From positions 1 through 57,197 of the forward strand of contig CAZAFL010000023.1 of the NCBI GenBank assembly GCA_964484465.1: 57,197 bases of DNA, written 5' to 3'. This stretch comes from CAZAFL01 sp964484465 (GTDB taxonomy: Bacteria; Bacteroidota; Ignavibacteria; UBA10030; SZUA-254). The position numbers and the translations under genes were made by a program. Below, piece by piece: positions 15,771-24,407 of this stretch. Each line of letters opens with the position of its first letter. Positions within the stretch are counted from its first letter, which is position 1. The notes beneath the pieces are model-generated. The model had not been told where the DNA came from. It ran no database searches and saw only the letters and a program-made list of their open reading frames with translations.

Positions 15771-15799
15771 AAAATACGAAATCGACCCGCGGTTGTCAA
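15771..15799 (-). promoter_or_regulatory. Consensus promoter next to the hydrolase start codon
   Basis: On the minus strand, a perfect TTGACA (15799-15794), a 17-bp spacer and TATTTT (15776-15771). Only 8 bases lie between the -10 box and the ATG at 15762, so the expected start site falls within a few bases of the start codon. Confidence 0.7.
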
Positions 15800-15917
15800 G
15801 AATTCACCAACAAAGTCGTGGGGATTATTCAAAGCAAACACCTAAATAATTTCAACCCCTGAGCCAAATTATGCGAAAATTCAAAAAAAACGTTTCTCCA
15901 GCATCAAAACTATCCTC

Positions 15918-15946
15918 TTGAGATTTTACCTGACTTTCTCTATATT
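15918..15946 (+). promoter_or_regulatory. Candidate promoter of the giant propeller protein gene
   Basis: TTGAGA at 15918-15923, a 17-bp spacer, and TATATT at 15941-15946. A TAnnTTTG match (15946-15953), the -7 element of classical Bacteroidota promoters, overlaps its end. An AT-rich leader of about 110 bases separates it from the ATG at 16064. Confidence 0.6.
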
Positions 15947-16063
15947 AGTTTTGGATGGTCAAGCATGATTTTTGATGTTATTCTGTCCAATGCTGCGCGG
16001 GTTTGGTGTGCCTCTTTTTTTCAATTAAATTTTTTTTATAAATTTTTTATGAGGGGTAGGGTG

Positions 16064-19000
16064 ATGAGAAAATTTTTTCTTATCGGGCTTTGTTGCGTAG
16101 GAATGATTTCGATATGCGTTTCACAACAAACACCATGGGAATGGGTGAATCCTCTCCCGCAGGGGAACCCTTTAAATGGGGTCTGGGTAATCAGTCAGGA
16201 TTCAGTAGCTGCTGTCGGTTCTTATGGGACTGTAGTACGGACATCAAACGGCGGATTGACATGGCAGGTTGAACCTACATCGGGGGGTATTACCACACAA
16301 CTTTTTGCAACACAATTTATTTCGCCGACAACGGGTTGGGCGGCAGGCGAAGGTGGCCTCGTCCTTAAAACCGTCGACGGTGGTGCAGGATGGTCCGATT
16401 ATAGCGCCCCGACCTTCCTCGACTTGTATGCAGTATATTTTATATCGAGTTCAACAGGATGGGTTGCGGGAAGTTCAGGCCAAATATTCGAAACAACAAA
16501 CGGAGGCACATCCTGGGTCGCGGAAACGAGCGGCACAGCGTCGGCTCTTTATTCGATATACTTTGTTTCACCGACAACTGGCTGGATTTCGGGGGCAGAC
16601 GGAAAAATCTTAAAAACAACAGATGCCGGCACAACCTGGACATCTCAAACCAGCGGAACAATCCAATCATTATTTTCAATTACGTTTACATCTCCGACGC
16701 TCGGCTGGGCTGCTGGAGTGTCGGGAACCATTTTAAACACTGTTAATGGCGGTACAACCTGGGTGCCACAAACCACAGGGTCGTTAACGAGCTTCTTTAG
16801 TATTCAGTTTGCCAGTTCAATGGTCGGCTGGGCTGCAGGCGCCTATGGGACGATAATGAAAACAACCAACGGAGGGATTAACTGGTTTCAACAGGTGTCA
16901 CCGACGTACAACGACCTTTTTTCCATGCAATTTATTTCTGCGACACAAGGCTGGGTTGTAGGTGATTTCGGGACCATTCTGGCAACGACAAATGGCGGTT
17001 CATTATGGATGAGTCAATCAACCGGACCAAAAAATGAACTCTATGCTGCTAACTTTCCTACCCCAACGACTGGCTTTGTTGTAGGTGACGAGGGGGCGGT
17101 ATTGAAATCCACAAACTCCGGTCAGTCATGGACAAAACTCAACGTCGGATTGTATCTTCCTATGTTTGGCGTCAAGTTTGTTAATGCTTCGTTCGGATGG
17201 GTCGTTGGTGACAGCGCGGTTATTCTCAGAACGACAAACGGTGGTAATACCTGGGTTGAACAAAACAGTCATACGGATATTACACTCTATTCAGTAGATT
17301 TTGTGAGCACTACGACCGGGTGGGCGGTTGGAGACGGCGGAACAATTTTAAAAACGATAAACAGCGGTACGACCTGGACCCCTCAAACAAGCCCTACAGG
17401 TGTAAGCCTTCTCAGAGTTAGATTTCTCAGCGCGACCCTGGGATGGATATCAGGAGACGGGGGAGTTATTCTAAGAACGACGAATGGAGGGACCACCTGG
17501 GTACAGGAAACAAGTGGAAGCTATCAATCACTTTACTCGATCAGTTTTGCAAATGCAAGCACGGGGTATGCATCGGGAGATTTCGGTACAATAGTTGCGA
17601 CAACCGATAGCGGTTCTACCTGGTCCCTGCAGAATACCAACGTGGATGCAAGCTTATACGGCCTTTCCTTTAATACGCCAACCAGCGGCTGGGCTGTCGG
17701 GGATGACGGAACTCTCATCGCCACCATCGATGGAGGAGCTACATGGTCGTTACAAACGAGCGGAACATCGAACACTTTGTACGAAGTACAATATGTCCCG
17801 GGAACCTCCGGGGGTGTTGTGTTTGCTGCAGGCGTTGGTGGGACTCTAATCTGTTCAGGAATTACCCCATTTCCGGTTCGGACCTGGACGGGAGCTTTTG
17901 ACTCCTTGTGGTCAAACGCGAGCAATTGGTCTCCCGTCGGCATTCCCCAGAAACTCGACAGCGTCTACATACCCGCAACTGCAATCAACCCGGCAATTCG
18001 CGACATAAGCCAACAAATCAATATCGGCGCACTGAAAATTGCGGCAGGGACAAAGCTCTCCATCGGACCGGAACTGGCACAATTAGTCGTCAAAGACAAC
18101 ATTGAGGTAAACGGGACACTCTTCATTGATCCGGCCGCTTCCACTGAGCTTGTTATGGGAGGAGGTTTTATTGTCAATGGTGCGGGCAAATTCATTCCGA
18201 ACACATCTACGGTGGCCTTTACCAGTCAGGGACAACTCAAAGGCACATTCTACAACGTCGTCGTCAACGAAGGCGCTACCGTCCAGACATCAGGTAATGT
18301 TCGAATAAAAAATAAATTATTAAACCTCTCCAACTTTTTCCTCCGTTCTCTCGATACTTTAACAATTGAAAATTCGGACCCGTTTGCATTTGAAGGAACC
18401 GGATTCACCGGAGCCGGCACGATCAAACGAGCAATCCAGCCAGGCTCGACCCAACCTTATCGATTTGAAAGCGCAGTGACATTCTTAAGATTTTATCCAG
18501 GCGGAACCCTTCCGGATACCGTATGGATGACAGCTTATCCGGGAGTTCTTCCTCCGGGACAAAGTGACAGTCTGTTCGTAAGAAGGTCGTATTCAATATT
18601 CGCAAAAGGTGGAAGCAACTACAAAGCGTTCATGGGATTACGGTACGATACTTCTGAAACCCAAATTCCTATAGATGAAATCGCCATGTTCCAGGATTCG
18701 AGTTACGTGCTCACGAATAAAGGGCAAACGGATTTTCTGGACAGTGACCTTGTGGCGATCTACCTCGATTCGGTCGGAAGCTTATCGGCAAACTGGTACC
18801 TCGGACAGATCGATTATATTCCGAAACATCCTTATTCATTTACGGATTCTCTCATTATCAAGGATAATGGCTCAGGATTGGATACATTGATTTTCGGAGC
18901 GTTTCCCGGCGCCACCGATGGAATTGACACGGCTCTGGGCGAATCAGAACTTGGCACAAAACCTCCTGCAGGAACATTCGATGTACGCTGGTCGATTCCT

Positions 19001-20419
19001 TCCAAACGCGGCTCACGAGTTAACATTTTGGACGTGATGCGCGGTTCACGCACCCAAAATATCTACAATTGTGACCTCCAGCCAAGCGGTGCTGGTTATC
19101 CTATGACATTGCAATGGAATAAAAATTCCCTGACTGTTGGTTCGTATTTTCTGCGCGACTCTTCGACCGGAGGCGGACAATTTAATGTGAATATGAAATA
19201 CCAGAATTCGTTCGTCATCTCAAATTCTGGAATTAAAGTTGTCCAGATTGTGCATTCGATCCCCTATTATTATACCTTCGGGAGGCGATGGAATATGGTG
19301 TCGCTGCCGATAACCACATCGACAAATGGTCTTAAGACCAGTATCTTTCCGACCGCTACCTCGCAGGCTTATAAATTTTCCCATGGTTACCTTGCCGCTG
19401 ACACACTGAAAAATGGCCCTGGGTACTGGCTCAAGTTCCCGGATCCCCAGACAGTCATTATGGAAGGTTTCGTCCTCCACACGGATACCATCAGTGTCAT
19501 TCAGGGCTGGAACATGATCGGTTCTATTTCTTACCCTGTTGCCGTCAGTAATATTACCCAAATCCCATCCGGTATTATGTCATCGACTGTTTATCGATAT
19601 TCGAACGGTTATGTTCTTGCCGACTCGATCAGGCCGTCGGTTGGCTACTGGGTAAAAGTGAGCCAGGCAGGAAAACTTGTCCTGTATTCAGCCGGTACTG
19701 CAGCTCCCAAGCAATCTGCTGCAGAACTTCCTTTGAATGAATTACAGCAATTCAATATTTTTACTGTCACGGACAATGATGGAAACAATCAGGCGCTATA
19801 TTTTGGAAATTCACCAGCCTCATCTTCATTGCAGGATGAGTATGAAATGCCGCCTGTTCCACCCGAAGGGATTTTTGATGCCCGATTCAGCTCAAACGGC
19901 TTGTTGAGCACATGGTCCGAGAAACCCATGCCGGCGAACATTGAAGTTCATTCCGCGAAATTCCCTATAACCATTCACTGGCATATCGTCCAGCCAGGTG
20001 CGATGGGTTTGAAATTCAGCGATGCGCTGACTGGGCAACAATTAGCGGCTTCTGCCGGTGACGACGGCAACCTACGCCTTGTCAATCCTGCGATGACATC
20101 GATACATGTCGACTTTGCCGCGCTCGGGGAAACGCCAAACGAGTTCTCGCTGAAACAGAATTATCCGAATCCGTTCAATCCATCTACGACGATCGAGTTT
20201 GCGCTTCCGACTCCATCGACGGTAACTGTCAGGGTATTCAATATTCTCGGACAGGAAATAGCAACCCTCGCAGACAACAGGCAATATCAGACAGGAGTTC
20301 ACCTCCTTACTTTCGATGCAATGAATTTTGGTTCGGGCGTCTATTTCTACCAGCTTTCCGCACGCGGCAATGACGGGAAGGCATTTCAGGTAACCCGCAA
20401 AATGCTTCTCTTGAAATAA
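16064..20419 (+). CDS. Giant secreted beta-propeller protein (YCF48-type repeats) with T9SS sorting domain
   Basis: 1451 residues. The ATG at 16064 is chosen because a signal peptide (MRKFFLIGLCCVGMISICVS) starts there, after the site GAGGGGTAGGG. From about residue 40 to 600 there are 13 clear repeats of about 43 residues, each with a core like W-x-x-G-x-x-G-x-I-L-x-T-T-N-G-G-x-x-W, and a 14th worn one. Next comes a domain opening TWTGAFDSLWSNASNW. Two later FGxxxxATDGID or PPxPPxGxFDxRF modules surround a pair of GWNMIGSI-like units. A T9SS domain (SLKQNYPNPFNPSTTIEF) closes it. Probably cell-surface or released; binding partner unknown. Transcribed alone. Confidence 0.88.
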   Translation: MRKFFLIGLCCVGMISICVSQQTPWEWVNPLPQGNPLNGVWVISQDSVAAVGSYGTVVRTSNGGLTWQVEPTSGGITTQLFATQFISPTTGWAAGEGGLVLKTVDGGAGWSDYSAPTFLDLYAVYFISSSTGWVAGSSGQIFETTNGGTSWVAETSGTASALYSIYFVSPTTGWISGADGKILKTTDAGTTWTSQTSGTIQSLFSITFTSPTLGWAAGVSGTILNTVNGGTTWVPQTTGSLTSFFSIQFASSMVGWAAGAYGTIMKTTNGGINWFQQVSPTYNDLFSMQFISATQGWVVGDFGTILATTNGGSLWMSQSTGPKNELYAANFPTPTTGFVVGDEGAVLKSTNSGQSWTKLNVGLYLPMFGVKFVNASFGWVVGDSAVILRTTNGGNTWVEQNSHTDITLYSVDFVSTTTGWAVGDGGTILKTINSGTTWTPQTSPTGVSLLRVRFLSATLGWISGDGGVILRTTNGGTTWVQETSGSYQSLYSISFANASTGYASGDFGTIVATTDSGSTWSLQNTNVDASLYGLSFNTPTSGWAVGDDGTLIATIDGGATWSLQTSGTSNTLYEVQYVPGTSGGVVFAAGVGGTLICSGITPFPVRTWTGAFDSLWSNASNWSPVGIPQKLDSVYIPATAINPAIRDISQQINIGALKIAAGTKLSIGPELAQLVVKDNIEVNGTLFIDPAASTELVMGGGFIVNGAGKFIPNTSTVAFTSQGQLKGTFYNVVVNEGATVQTSGNVRIKNKLLNLSNFFLRSLDTLTIENSDPFAFEGTGFTGAGTIKRAIQPGSTQPYRFESAVTFLRFYPGGTLPDTVWMTAYPGVLPPGQSDSLFVRRSYSIFAKGGSNYKAFMGLRYDTSETQIPIDEIAMFQDSSYVLTNKGQTDFLDSDLVAIYLDSVGSLSANWYLGQIDYIPKHPYSFTDSLIIKDNGSGLDTLIFGAFPGATDGIDTALGESELGTKPPAGTFDVRWSIPSKRGSRVNILDVMRGSRTQNIYNCDLQPSGAGYPMTLQWNKNSLTVGSYFLRDSSTGGGQFNVNMKYQNSFVISNSGIKVVQIVHSIPYYYTFGRRWNMVSLPITTSTNGLKTSIFPTATSQAYKFSHGYLAADTLKNGPGYWLKFPDPQTVIMEGFVLHTDTISVIQGWNMIGSISYPVAVSNITQIPSGIMSSTVYRYSNGYVLADSIRPSVGYWVKVSQAGKLVLYSAGTAAPKQSAAELPLNELQQFNIFTVTDNDGNNQALYFGNSPASSSLQDEYEMPPVPPEGIFDARFSSNGLLSTWSEKPMPANIEVHSAKFPITIHWHIVQPGAMGLKFSDALTGQQLAASAGDDGNLRLVNPAMTSIHVDFAALGETPNEFSLKQNYPNPFNPSTTIEFALPTPSTVTVRVFNILGQEIATLADNRQYQTGVHLLTFDAMNFGSGVYFYQLSARGNDGKAFQVTRKMLLLK

Positions 20420-20541
20420 GGTATTTACAGCAAGCAGCGAACATACTATTGCAAAACCCCGGGAGGCGGATCATCCCTCTCTGGAGGCAATTGGAATAAG
20501 ACGAATTATCCTGTTCGACGATATTCTTTCCTGCATTCATC

Positions 20542-21291
20542 ATGGTAAGAAATAAAAAAGTTATTGTCGTCCTCCCGGCGTTCAATGCAGAACACACGCT
20601 CAAGCAAACATACCAAGAGATCCCTTTCGACATCGTCGATGAAGTAATACTGGTGGACGATGCAAGCTCCGACAAAACAGTTGCCATTGCAAAACAGCTC
20701 GGCATCCATGTCATCGTTCATCAAAAAAATCTCGGATACGGCGGGAATCAAAAGACATGCTATACCGCAGCAATCGTGCACGGAGCAGATTTTGTTGTCA
20801 TGCTTCATCCGGATTATCAGTATACGCCAAAACTTATCTCTTCGATTGTCTATTTGCTCGAATGCGGGGAGTTCGATGTCGTGTTAGGATCCCGGATCCT
20901 CGGTGGAAAGGCGATCAGCGGTGGCATGCCCTTCTACAAATATATCAGCAATCGTATTCTCACGTTCATCCAGAATATTCTCCTTGGAGCAAAATTATCT
21001 GAATACCATACGGGATACCGGGCATTTTCACGCATCGTGCTTGAACGTATACCCTGGCAGAAAAATTCGGACGACTTTCTATTCGATAACCAGATGCTGT
21101 CCCAGATTATTTTTCATGATTACCATGTCGGCGAAATTACCTGCCCCGCACGATATTTTCCGGAAGCTTCATCGATTAACTTCTCCAGGAGTTTAACATA
21201 CGGAATCGGATGTCTCCTGACTGCGGTACAGTTCCGGCTGAATAGACTACACCTTATCAAATCAGACATTTTTTCCTTCACAGGTAAATAA
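20542..21291 (+). CDS. Glycosyltransferase family 2 (polyprenyl-phosphate glycosyltransferase-like)
   Basis: A 249-residue GT-A fold enzyme. The N-terminal VIVVLPAFNAEHTLKQTY and VILVDDASSDKT bind the nucleotide sugar. The metal-binding acidic motif lies in VVMLHPDYQYTPKL, where HPDYQY takes the place of the usual DxD. LGSRILGGKA and YHTGYRAFSR complete the DPM1/DPG-like pattern. No membrane helix is obvious. It probably transfers a hexose to a lipid or glycan acceptor for surface polysaccharide. It stands alone between two unrelated operons, and I found no good promoter in the 120 bp before it. Confidence 0.85.
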   Translation: MVRNKKVIVVLPAFNAEHTLKQTYQEIPFDIVDEVILVDDASSDKTVAIAKQLGIHVIVHQKNLGYGGNQKTCYTAAIVHGADFVVMLHPDYQYTPKLISSIVYLLECGEFDVVLGSRILGGKAISGGMPFYKYISNRILTFIQNILLGAKLSEYHTGYRAFSRIVLERIPWQKNSDDFLFDNQMLSQIIFHDYHVGEITCPARYFPEASSINFSRSLTYGIGCLLTAVQFRLNRLHLIKSDIFSFTGK

Positions 21292-21429
21292 AACCTCAGC
21301 TGTGATTTTCGGTGTAGGCTCAATATGCATTAGAATGCCTCTTCGACTGCATCGGTTGACAGAATTTCAGGGCAGATACAAGCAATCCAATTAGTCTCAA
21401 CAATTCCGTTTTTTCTCCCTGAAATGTTC

Positions 21430-21458
21430 TTGCAAGATTTGGAGATTTTCATTATATT
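21430..21458 (+). promoter_or_regulatory. Candidate promoter of prs-rplY-pth
   Basis: TTGCAA at 21430-21435, a 17-bp spacer and TATATT at 21453-21458, continuing as TATATTTG, which also matches the Bacteroidota -7 element TAnnTTTG. It lies about 90 bp before the chosen prs start. Confidence 0.65.
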
Positions 21459-21548
21459 TGTAGGCTTAAAAGGCCCCTGAAACCTTTTATTTTGAGGGTT
21501 TCGGGAGAAGAGCGCACGAGCGTACACCGCCCACTTTCGCAACCCTAC

Positions 21549-22496
21549 ATGCCTGTGCTAAAACTATTTGCCGGTCGGTCTAACCCACGGCTTTGCAAGA
21601 AAATTGCTGATCATATCGGCAATCCTCTTGGGAAATGCGAAATTAGAAATTTCAGCGACGGGGAAATTTGGGTTAAGTACAGCGAGAATATCCGGGGCAG
21701 CGACGTATTTATCATTCAATCGACCAATCCTCCGGCAGACAATTTGATGGAGCTGCTGATCATGGTCGACGCTGCAAAGCGAGCATCAGCGCGAAGAGTA
21801 ACAGCGGTCATACCGTATTTCGGATATGCACGTCAGGACAGGAAAGACCAGCCGAGAGTTTCCATAACTGCGAAGCTGGTTGCAAACCTGATTACCAAAG
21901 CCGGTGCTGACCGTGTCATCACGATGGATTTGCACGCGCCACAGATACAGGGATTTTTCGATATCCCGGTGGATCATTTATATTCTTCGGCAGTGTATAC
22001 ATCGTTCTTTGAGAAGAAGAAAATTCCCGACTTGACTGTCGTTTCTCCGGATGTCGGCGGGATTAAAATGGCGCGGGCATTTGCAAAACGCTTAGGCGCC
22101 GACTTGATTCTGATTGATAAGAGACGACCGCGACCGAATCATGCTGAGGTGATGAATATCATCGGCGAGGTGGCAAAACGAAATATACTTATCGTTGATG
22201 ACCTCATTGACACGGGAGGGACATTTTGCAATGCGGTCAAGGCGTTGAAGCAGGCCGGTGCAAAGGAAATTTACGGCGCGTGCACTCACCCATTACTTTC
22301 CGGGGGTGCAGTCAGTCGAATAACGAAATCGGGCGTGGCAAAATTATATGTTACGGACACCATTACACTCAATTCAAAGTTCAAACAAACAAAAAAAATT
22401 GAGGCGCTCTCCGTAGCAGGAGTATTCGGTGAAGCAATAACAAGAGGCTTCAAAAATCAATCCATCAGCTCATTGTTTGACGTTGATAAAGGGTAA
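21549..22496 (+). CDS. prs: Ribose-phosphate pyrophosphokinase
   Basis: Makes PRPP from ribose-5-phosphate and ATP for nucleotide, His and Trp synthesis. 315 residues from the chosen ATG, the usual length. Landmarks are LFAGRSNPRLCKKIA, FSDGEIWV, YFGYARQDRKDQPR with its catalytic and metal residues, MDLHAPQIQGFF, and the PRPP loop IVDDLIDTGGT. An in-frame TTG at 21492 would add 19 residues with no family likeness and is rejected. First gene of a prs-rplY-pth operon, the common bacterial order. Confidence 0.97.
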   Translation: MPVLKLFAGRSNPRLCKKIADHIGNPLGKCEIRNFSDGEIWVKYSENIRGSDVFIIQSTNPPADNLMELLIMVDAAKRASARRVTAVIPYFGYARQDRKDQPRVSITAKLVANLITKAGADRVITMDLHAPQIQGFFDIPVDHLYSSAVYTSFFEKKKIPDLTVVSPDVGGIKMARAFAKRLGADLILIDKRRPRPNHAEVMNIIGEVAKRNILIVDDLIDTGGTFCNAVKALKQAGAKEIYGACTHPLLSGGAVSRITKSGVAKLYVTDTITLNSKFKQTKKIEALSVAGVFGEAITRGFKNQSISSLFDVDKG

Positions 22497-22510
22497 GAAA
22501 AGGAACACGT

Positions 22511-23245
22511 ATGCGTGAAATAATATTACAAGCGACAATTCGAACCAATCTTGGCAAAAGGAATAATATTGTCCGTCGTGAAGGCAATGTCCCCGGTATT
22601 TTTTATATCCACGGTGAAGAGAACATTCCTCTCACGGTGCAGGAGAAAAGCCTGAAGCCGCTGATTTTTACTTCCGAAACGCATGTCATCAATCTGAAAT
22701 TGGACAACGGAGAGCAGAAAAACTGTATCCTCCGCGATATTCAGTATGACCCGGTAACGGAGCGTCCGCTCCATTTTGACCTCCAGGGACTTCGGGAAAA
22801 TGAGAAAATAAATGTAGAAGTCCCGATAGTTATCATCGGCGGAACTCCCGTGGGAGTACGGGATGGAGGCATTCTGCAGCATGTTATCCACCGACTGAGG
22901 ATTTCATGTCTCCCGAAAGACATCCCCGAACATATCGAGGTCAACCCCGAGAATCTCAAAATCAATCACTTTATTCACGTCCGGGACCTCAAACTCGAGA
23001 ATGTCACTATTCTTGAGAATGAAGCTAGCTCAATTGTCGGTGTAGTTCCACCTACTATTGAAAAAGAGCCAGTGCCCGGCGAGGTTACAGCTGAAACTCC
23101 GGCTGAACCCGAAGTCATTGCAAAGGGTAAGAAAGTCGAAGAAGAAGGTGAGGGCGAAGGTGCGGCTGACAAGAAAAGCGAACCTGGAGCAAAACCTGCC
23201 GCCGCTCCTGCAAAAGAAAAAGAAGAGAAAGAGAAGAAGAAATAA
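22511..23245 (+). CDS. rplY: 50S ribosomal protein L25, long (Ctc) form
   Basis: Binds 5S rRNA in the large subunit; the long form is also called general stress protein Ctc. The N-terminal L25 domain has ATIRTNLGKRNNIVRREGNVPG and CILRDIQYDPVTERPLHFDL. The C-terminal TL5-like domain runs through VPIVIIGGTPVGVRDGG and HIEVNPENLKI. The last 50 residues are a low-complexity, unstructured Lys/Glu/Ala/Pro tail. Between prs and pth, as in many bacteria. A GGAAC site precedes the ATG. Confidence 0.96.
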   Translation: MREIILQATIRTNLGKRNNIVRREGNVPGIFYIHGEENIPLTVQEKSLKPLIFTSETHVINLKLDNGEQKNCILRDIQYDPVTERPLHFDLQGLRENEKINVEVPIVIIGGTPVGVRDGGILQHVIHRLRISCLPKDIPEHIEVNPENLKINHFIHVRDLKLENVTILENEASSIVGVVPPTIEKEPVPGEVTAETPAEPEVIAKGKKVEEEGEGEGAADKKSEPGAKPAAAPAKEKEEKEKKK

Positions 23246-23269
23246 TTCTTTTGCCGCATCGCTAAAACC

Positions 23270-23851
23270 GTGCTCTTCATTATTGGACTCGGGAATCCGG
23301 GAGACGAGTACATTGAAACCCGGCATAACGTAGGATTTGCAATTGTAGACACCCTGGCAAAGTTGACAGAAACCCGCCTCGATGAACACCGGGGAGAATG
23401 TATTATCGGTTGGGCAAGGTACCATCAGACAACATTCGGTCTGGTGAAGCCGCAAACATATATGAACAATTCCGGAATTGCGGTGAAAGATGTGCTTGAA
23501 ACATATAATTCTTCACCTCATGAATTGCTTGTCATAACTGACGATTTTCACCTCCCGCTGGGTGCGCTCAGGTTGCGCCTCAGGGGAAGCGACGGCGGAC
23601 ACAATGGTTTGTATTCGATCATCTATCATTTACAAACTGAAGATTTCCCCCGTATGCGCTGCGGTATTTCGGGCGCTTCAGTGCCCGCAGCGAAAAGTAC
23701 CATGGCAGATTATGTCCTTGCTCCATTTGAACAGAACGAGCAAGAGATCGTTCGTCGCATGATTCTCCAGGCGCGTGATGCGGCACTCGCAACAACGGAA
23801 CATGGGATTCAATTTGCGATGAATCGTTACAATACAAAAGAACTTAATTAA
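23270..23851 (+). CDS. pth: Peptidyl-tRNA hydrolase
   Basis: Releases peptides from prematurely dissociated peptidyl-tRNA. 193 residues. FIIGLGNPGDEYIETRHNVGF contains the conserved Asn and the catalytic His of NPG-x-Y-x(2)-TRHN-xG. KPQTYMNNSG and the catalytic Asp in LLVITDDFHLPLGALRLR are seen, followed by GSDGGHNGLYSI. The start is a GTG at 23270. Third gene of prs-rplY-pth, 24 bp after rplY; a hairpin separates it from rpsF. Confidence 0.96.
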   Translation: MLFIIGLGNPGDEYIETRHNVGFAIVDTLAKLTETRLDEHRGECIIGWARYHQTTFGLVKPQTYMNNSGIAVKDVLETYNSSPHELLVITDDFHLPLGALRLRLRGSDGGHNGLYSIIYHLQTEDFPRMRCGISGASVPAAKSTMADYVLAPFEQNEQEIVRRMILQARDAALATTEHGIQFAMNRYNTKELN

Positions 23852-23858
23852 CCCTATT

Positions 23859-23896
23859 CCGGAATTTGCCCCGAACCATCGGGGCGATTATTCCGG
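23859..23896 (+). promoter_or_regulatory. Structured leader upstream of rpsF, candidate S6:S18 autoregulatory element
   Basis: A two-tier hairpin. The outer stem is CCGGAAT (23859-23865) with ATTCCGG (23890-23896). The inner stem is GCCCCGA (23868-23874) with TCGGGGC (23879-23885), closed by an ACCA loop. The internal loop is asymmetric (2 against 4 nt) with a CCG just 3' of it. It ends 31 bp before the rpsF start and has no T run, so it does not look like a terminator for pth. The S6:S18 complex is known to bind such a hairpin in rpsF leaders of many bacteria; the match here is by position and shape. Confidence 0.5.
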
Positions 23897-23927
23897 GGTC
23901 ATTCATCAACGTCCGAAGGGATTAACA

Positions 23928-24377
23928 GTGAACCAGTCAAAACATCTCTACGAAACAACCTATATTGTGAACGCTTCGCTTGAGGATACTCAAATCGAAA
24001 CGGCTCGCACCCACATCGAAGAAATCATCACCCGGAACGGCGGCGAAATTAAAGCCGTCAATAAATGGGGCAGAAAGCGCCTCGCTTATACCATCGAGAA
24101 AAAAAACAACGGTTTCTACATCAACACGGAATTTGAAGGTCCGGGTTCGATTGTCTCCCTGCTGGAACGTGCATACACGCTGGATGAAAACATCCTGCGC
24201 TTTCTAACAATCCAGCTTGACAAGAAAGCGATAAAAGCACGTCAGATGCCTCAACCGGCACCTGCTTCAACCGAAATAGAACCGGTTATAATAAAGGAAC
24301 CAGCAGCAATTGGCAAGGCTCCTCTTTTCAACGATGATATCGAAGAGCCTGAAGCGTCATCAAGTCCAATTGGTTGA
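23928..24377 (+). CDS. rpsF: 30S ribosomal protein S6
   Basis: Small-subunit protein that pairs with S18. 149 residues; the S6 domain is about the first 95 (YETTYIVNASLEDTQIE, then VNKWGRKRLAYTIEKKNNGFY and NILRFLTIQLDKKA). A Pro/Glu/Ala-rich tail of about 50 residues follows, longer than usual. The GTG start at 23928 follows a GAAGGG ribosome binding site. First gene of rpsF-ssb-rpsR-rplI. Confidence 0.96.
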   Translation: MNQSKHLYETTYIVNASLEDTQIETARTHIEEIITRNGGEIKAVNKWGRKRLAYTIEKKNNGFYINTEFEGPGSIVSLLERAYTLDENILRFLTIQLDKKAIKARQMPQPAPASTEIEPVIIKEPAAIGKAPLFNDDIEEPEASSSPIG

Positions 24378-24407
24378 TTGAATCGTTCACATCCGAAAGA
24401 GAATCCC

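Noticed and set aside
21492..21548. Upstream TTG start for prs that adds 19 residues.
   Set aside because: The added residues have no family likeness, and the PRPP synthetase start is normally at MPVLKLFAG-like sequence.
23859..23896. The hairpin after pth as a rho-independent terminator.
   Set aside because: There is no T run after the stem; the shape and position fit a ribosomal protein leader better.
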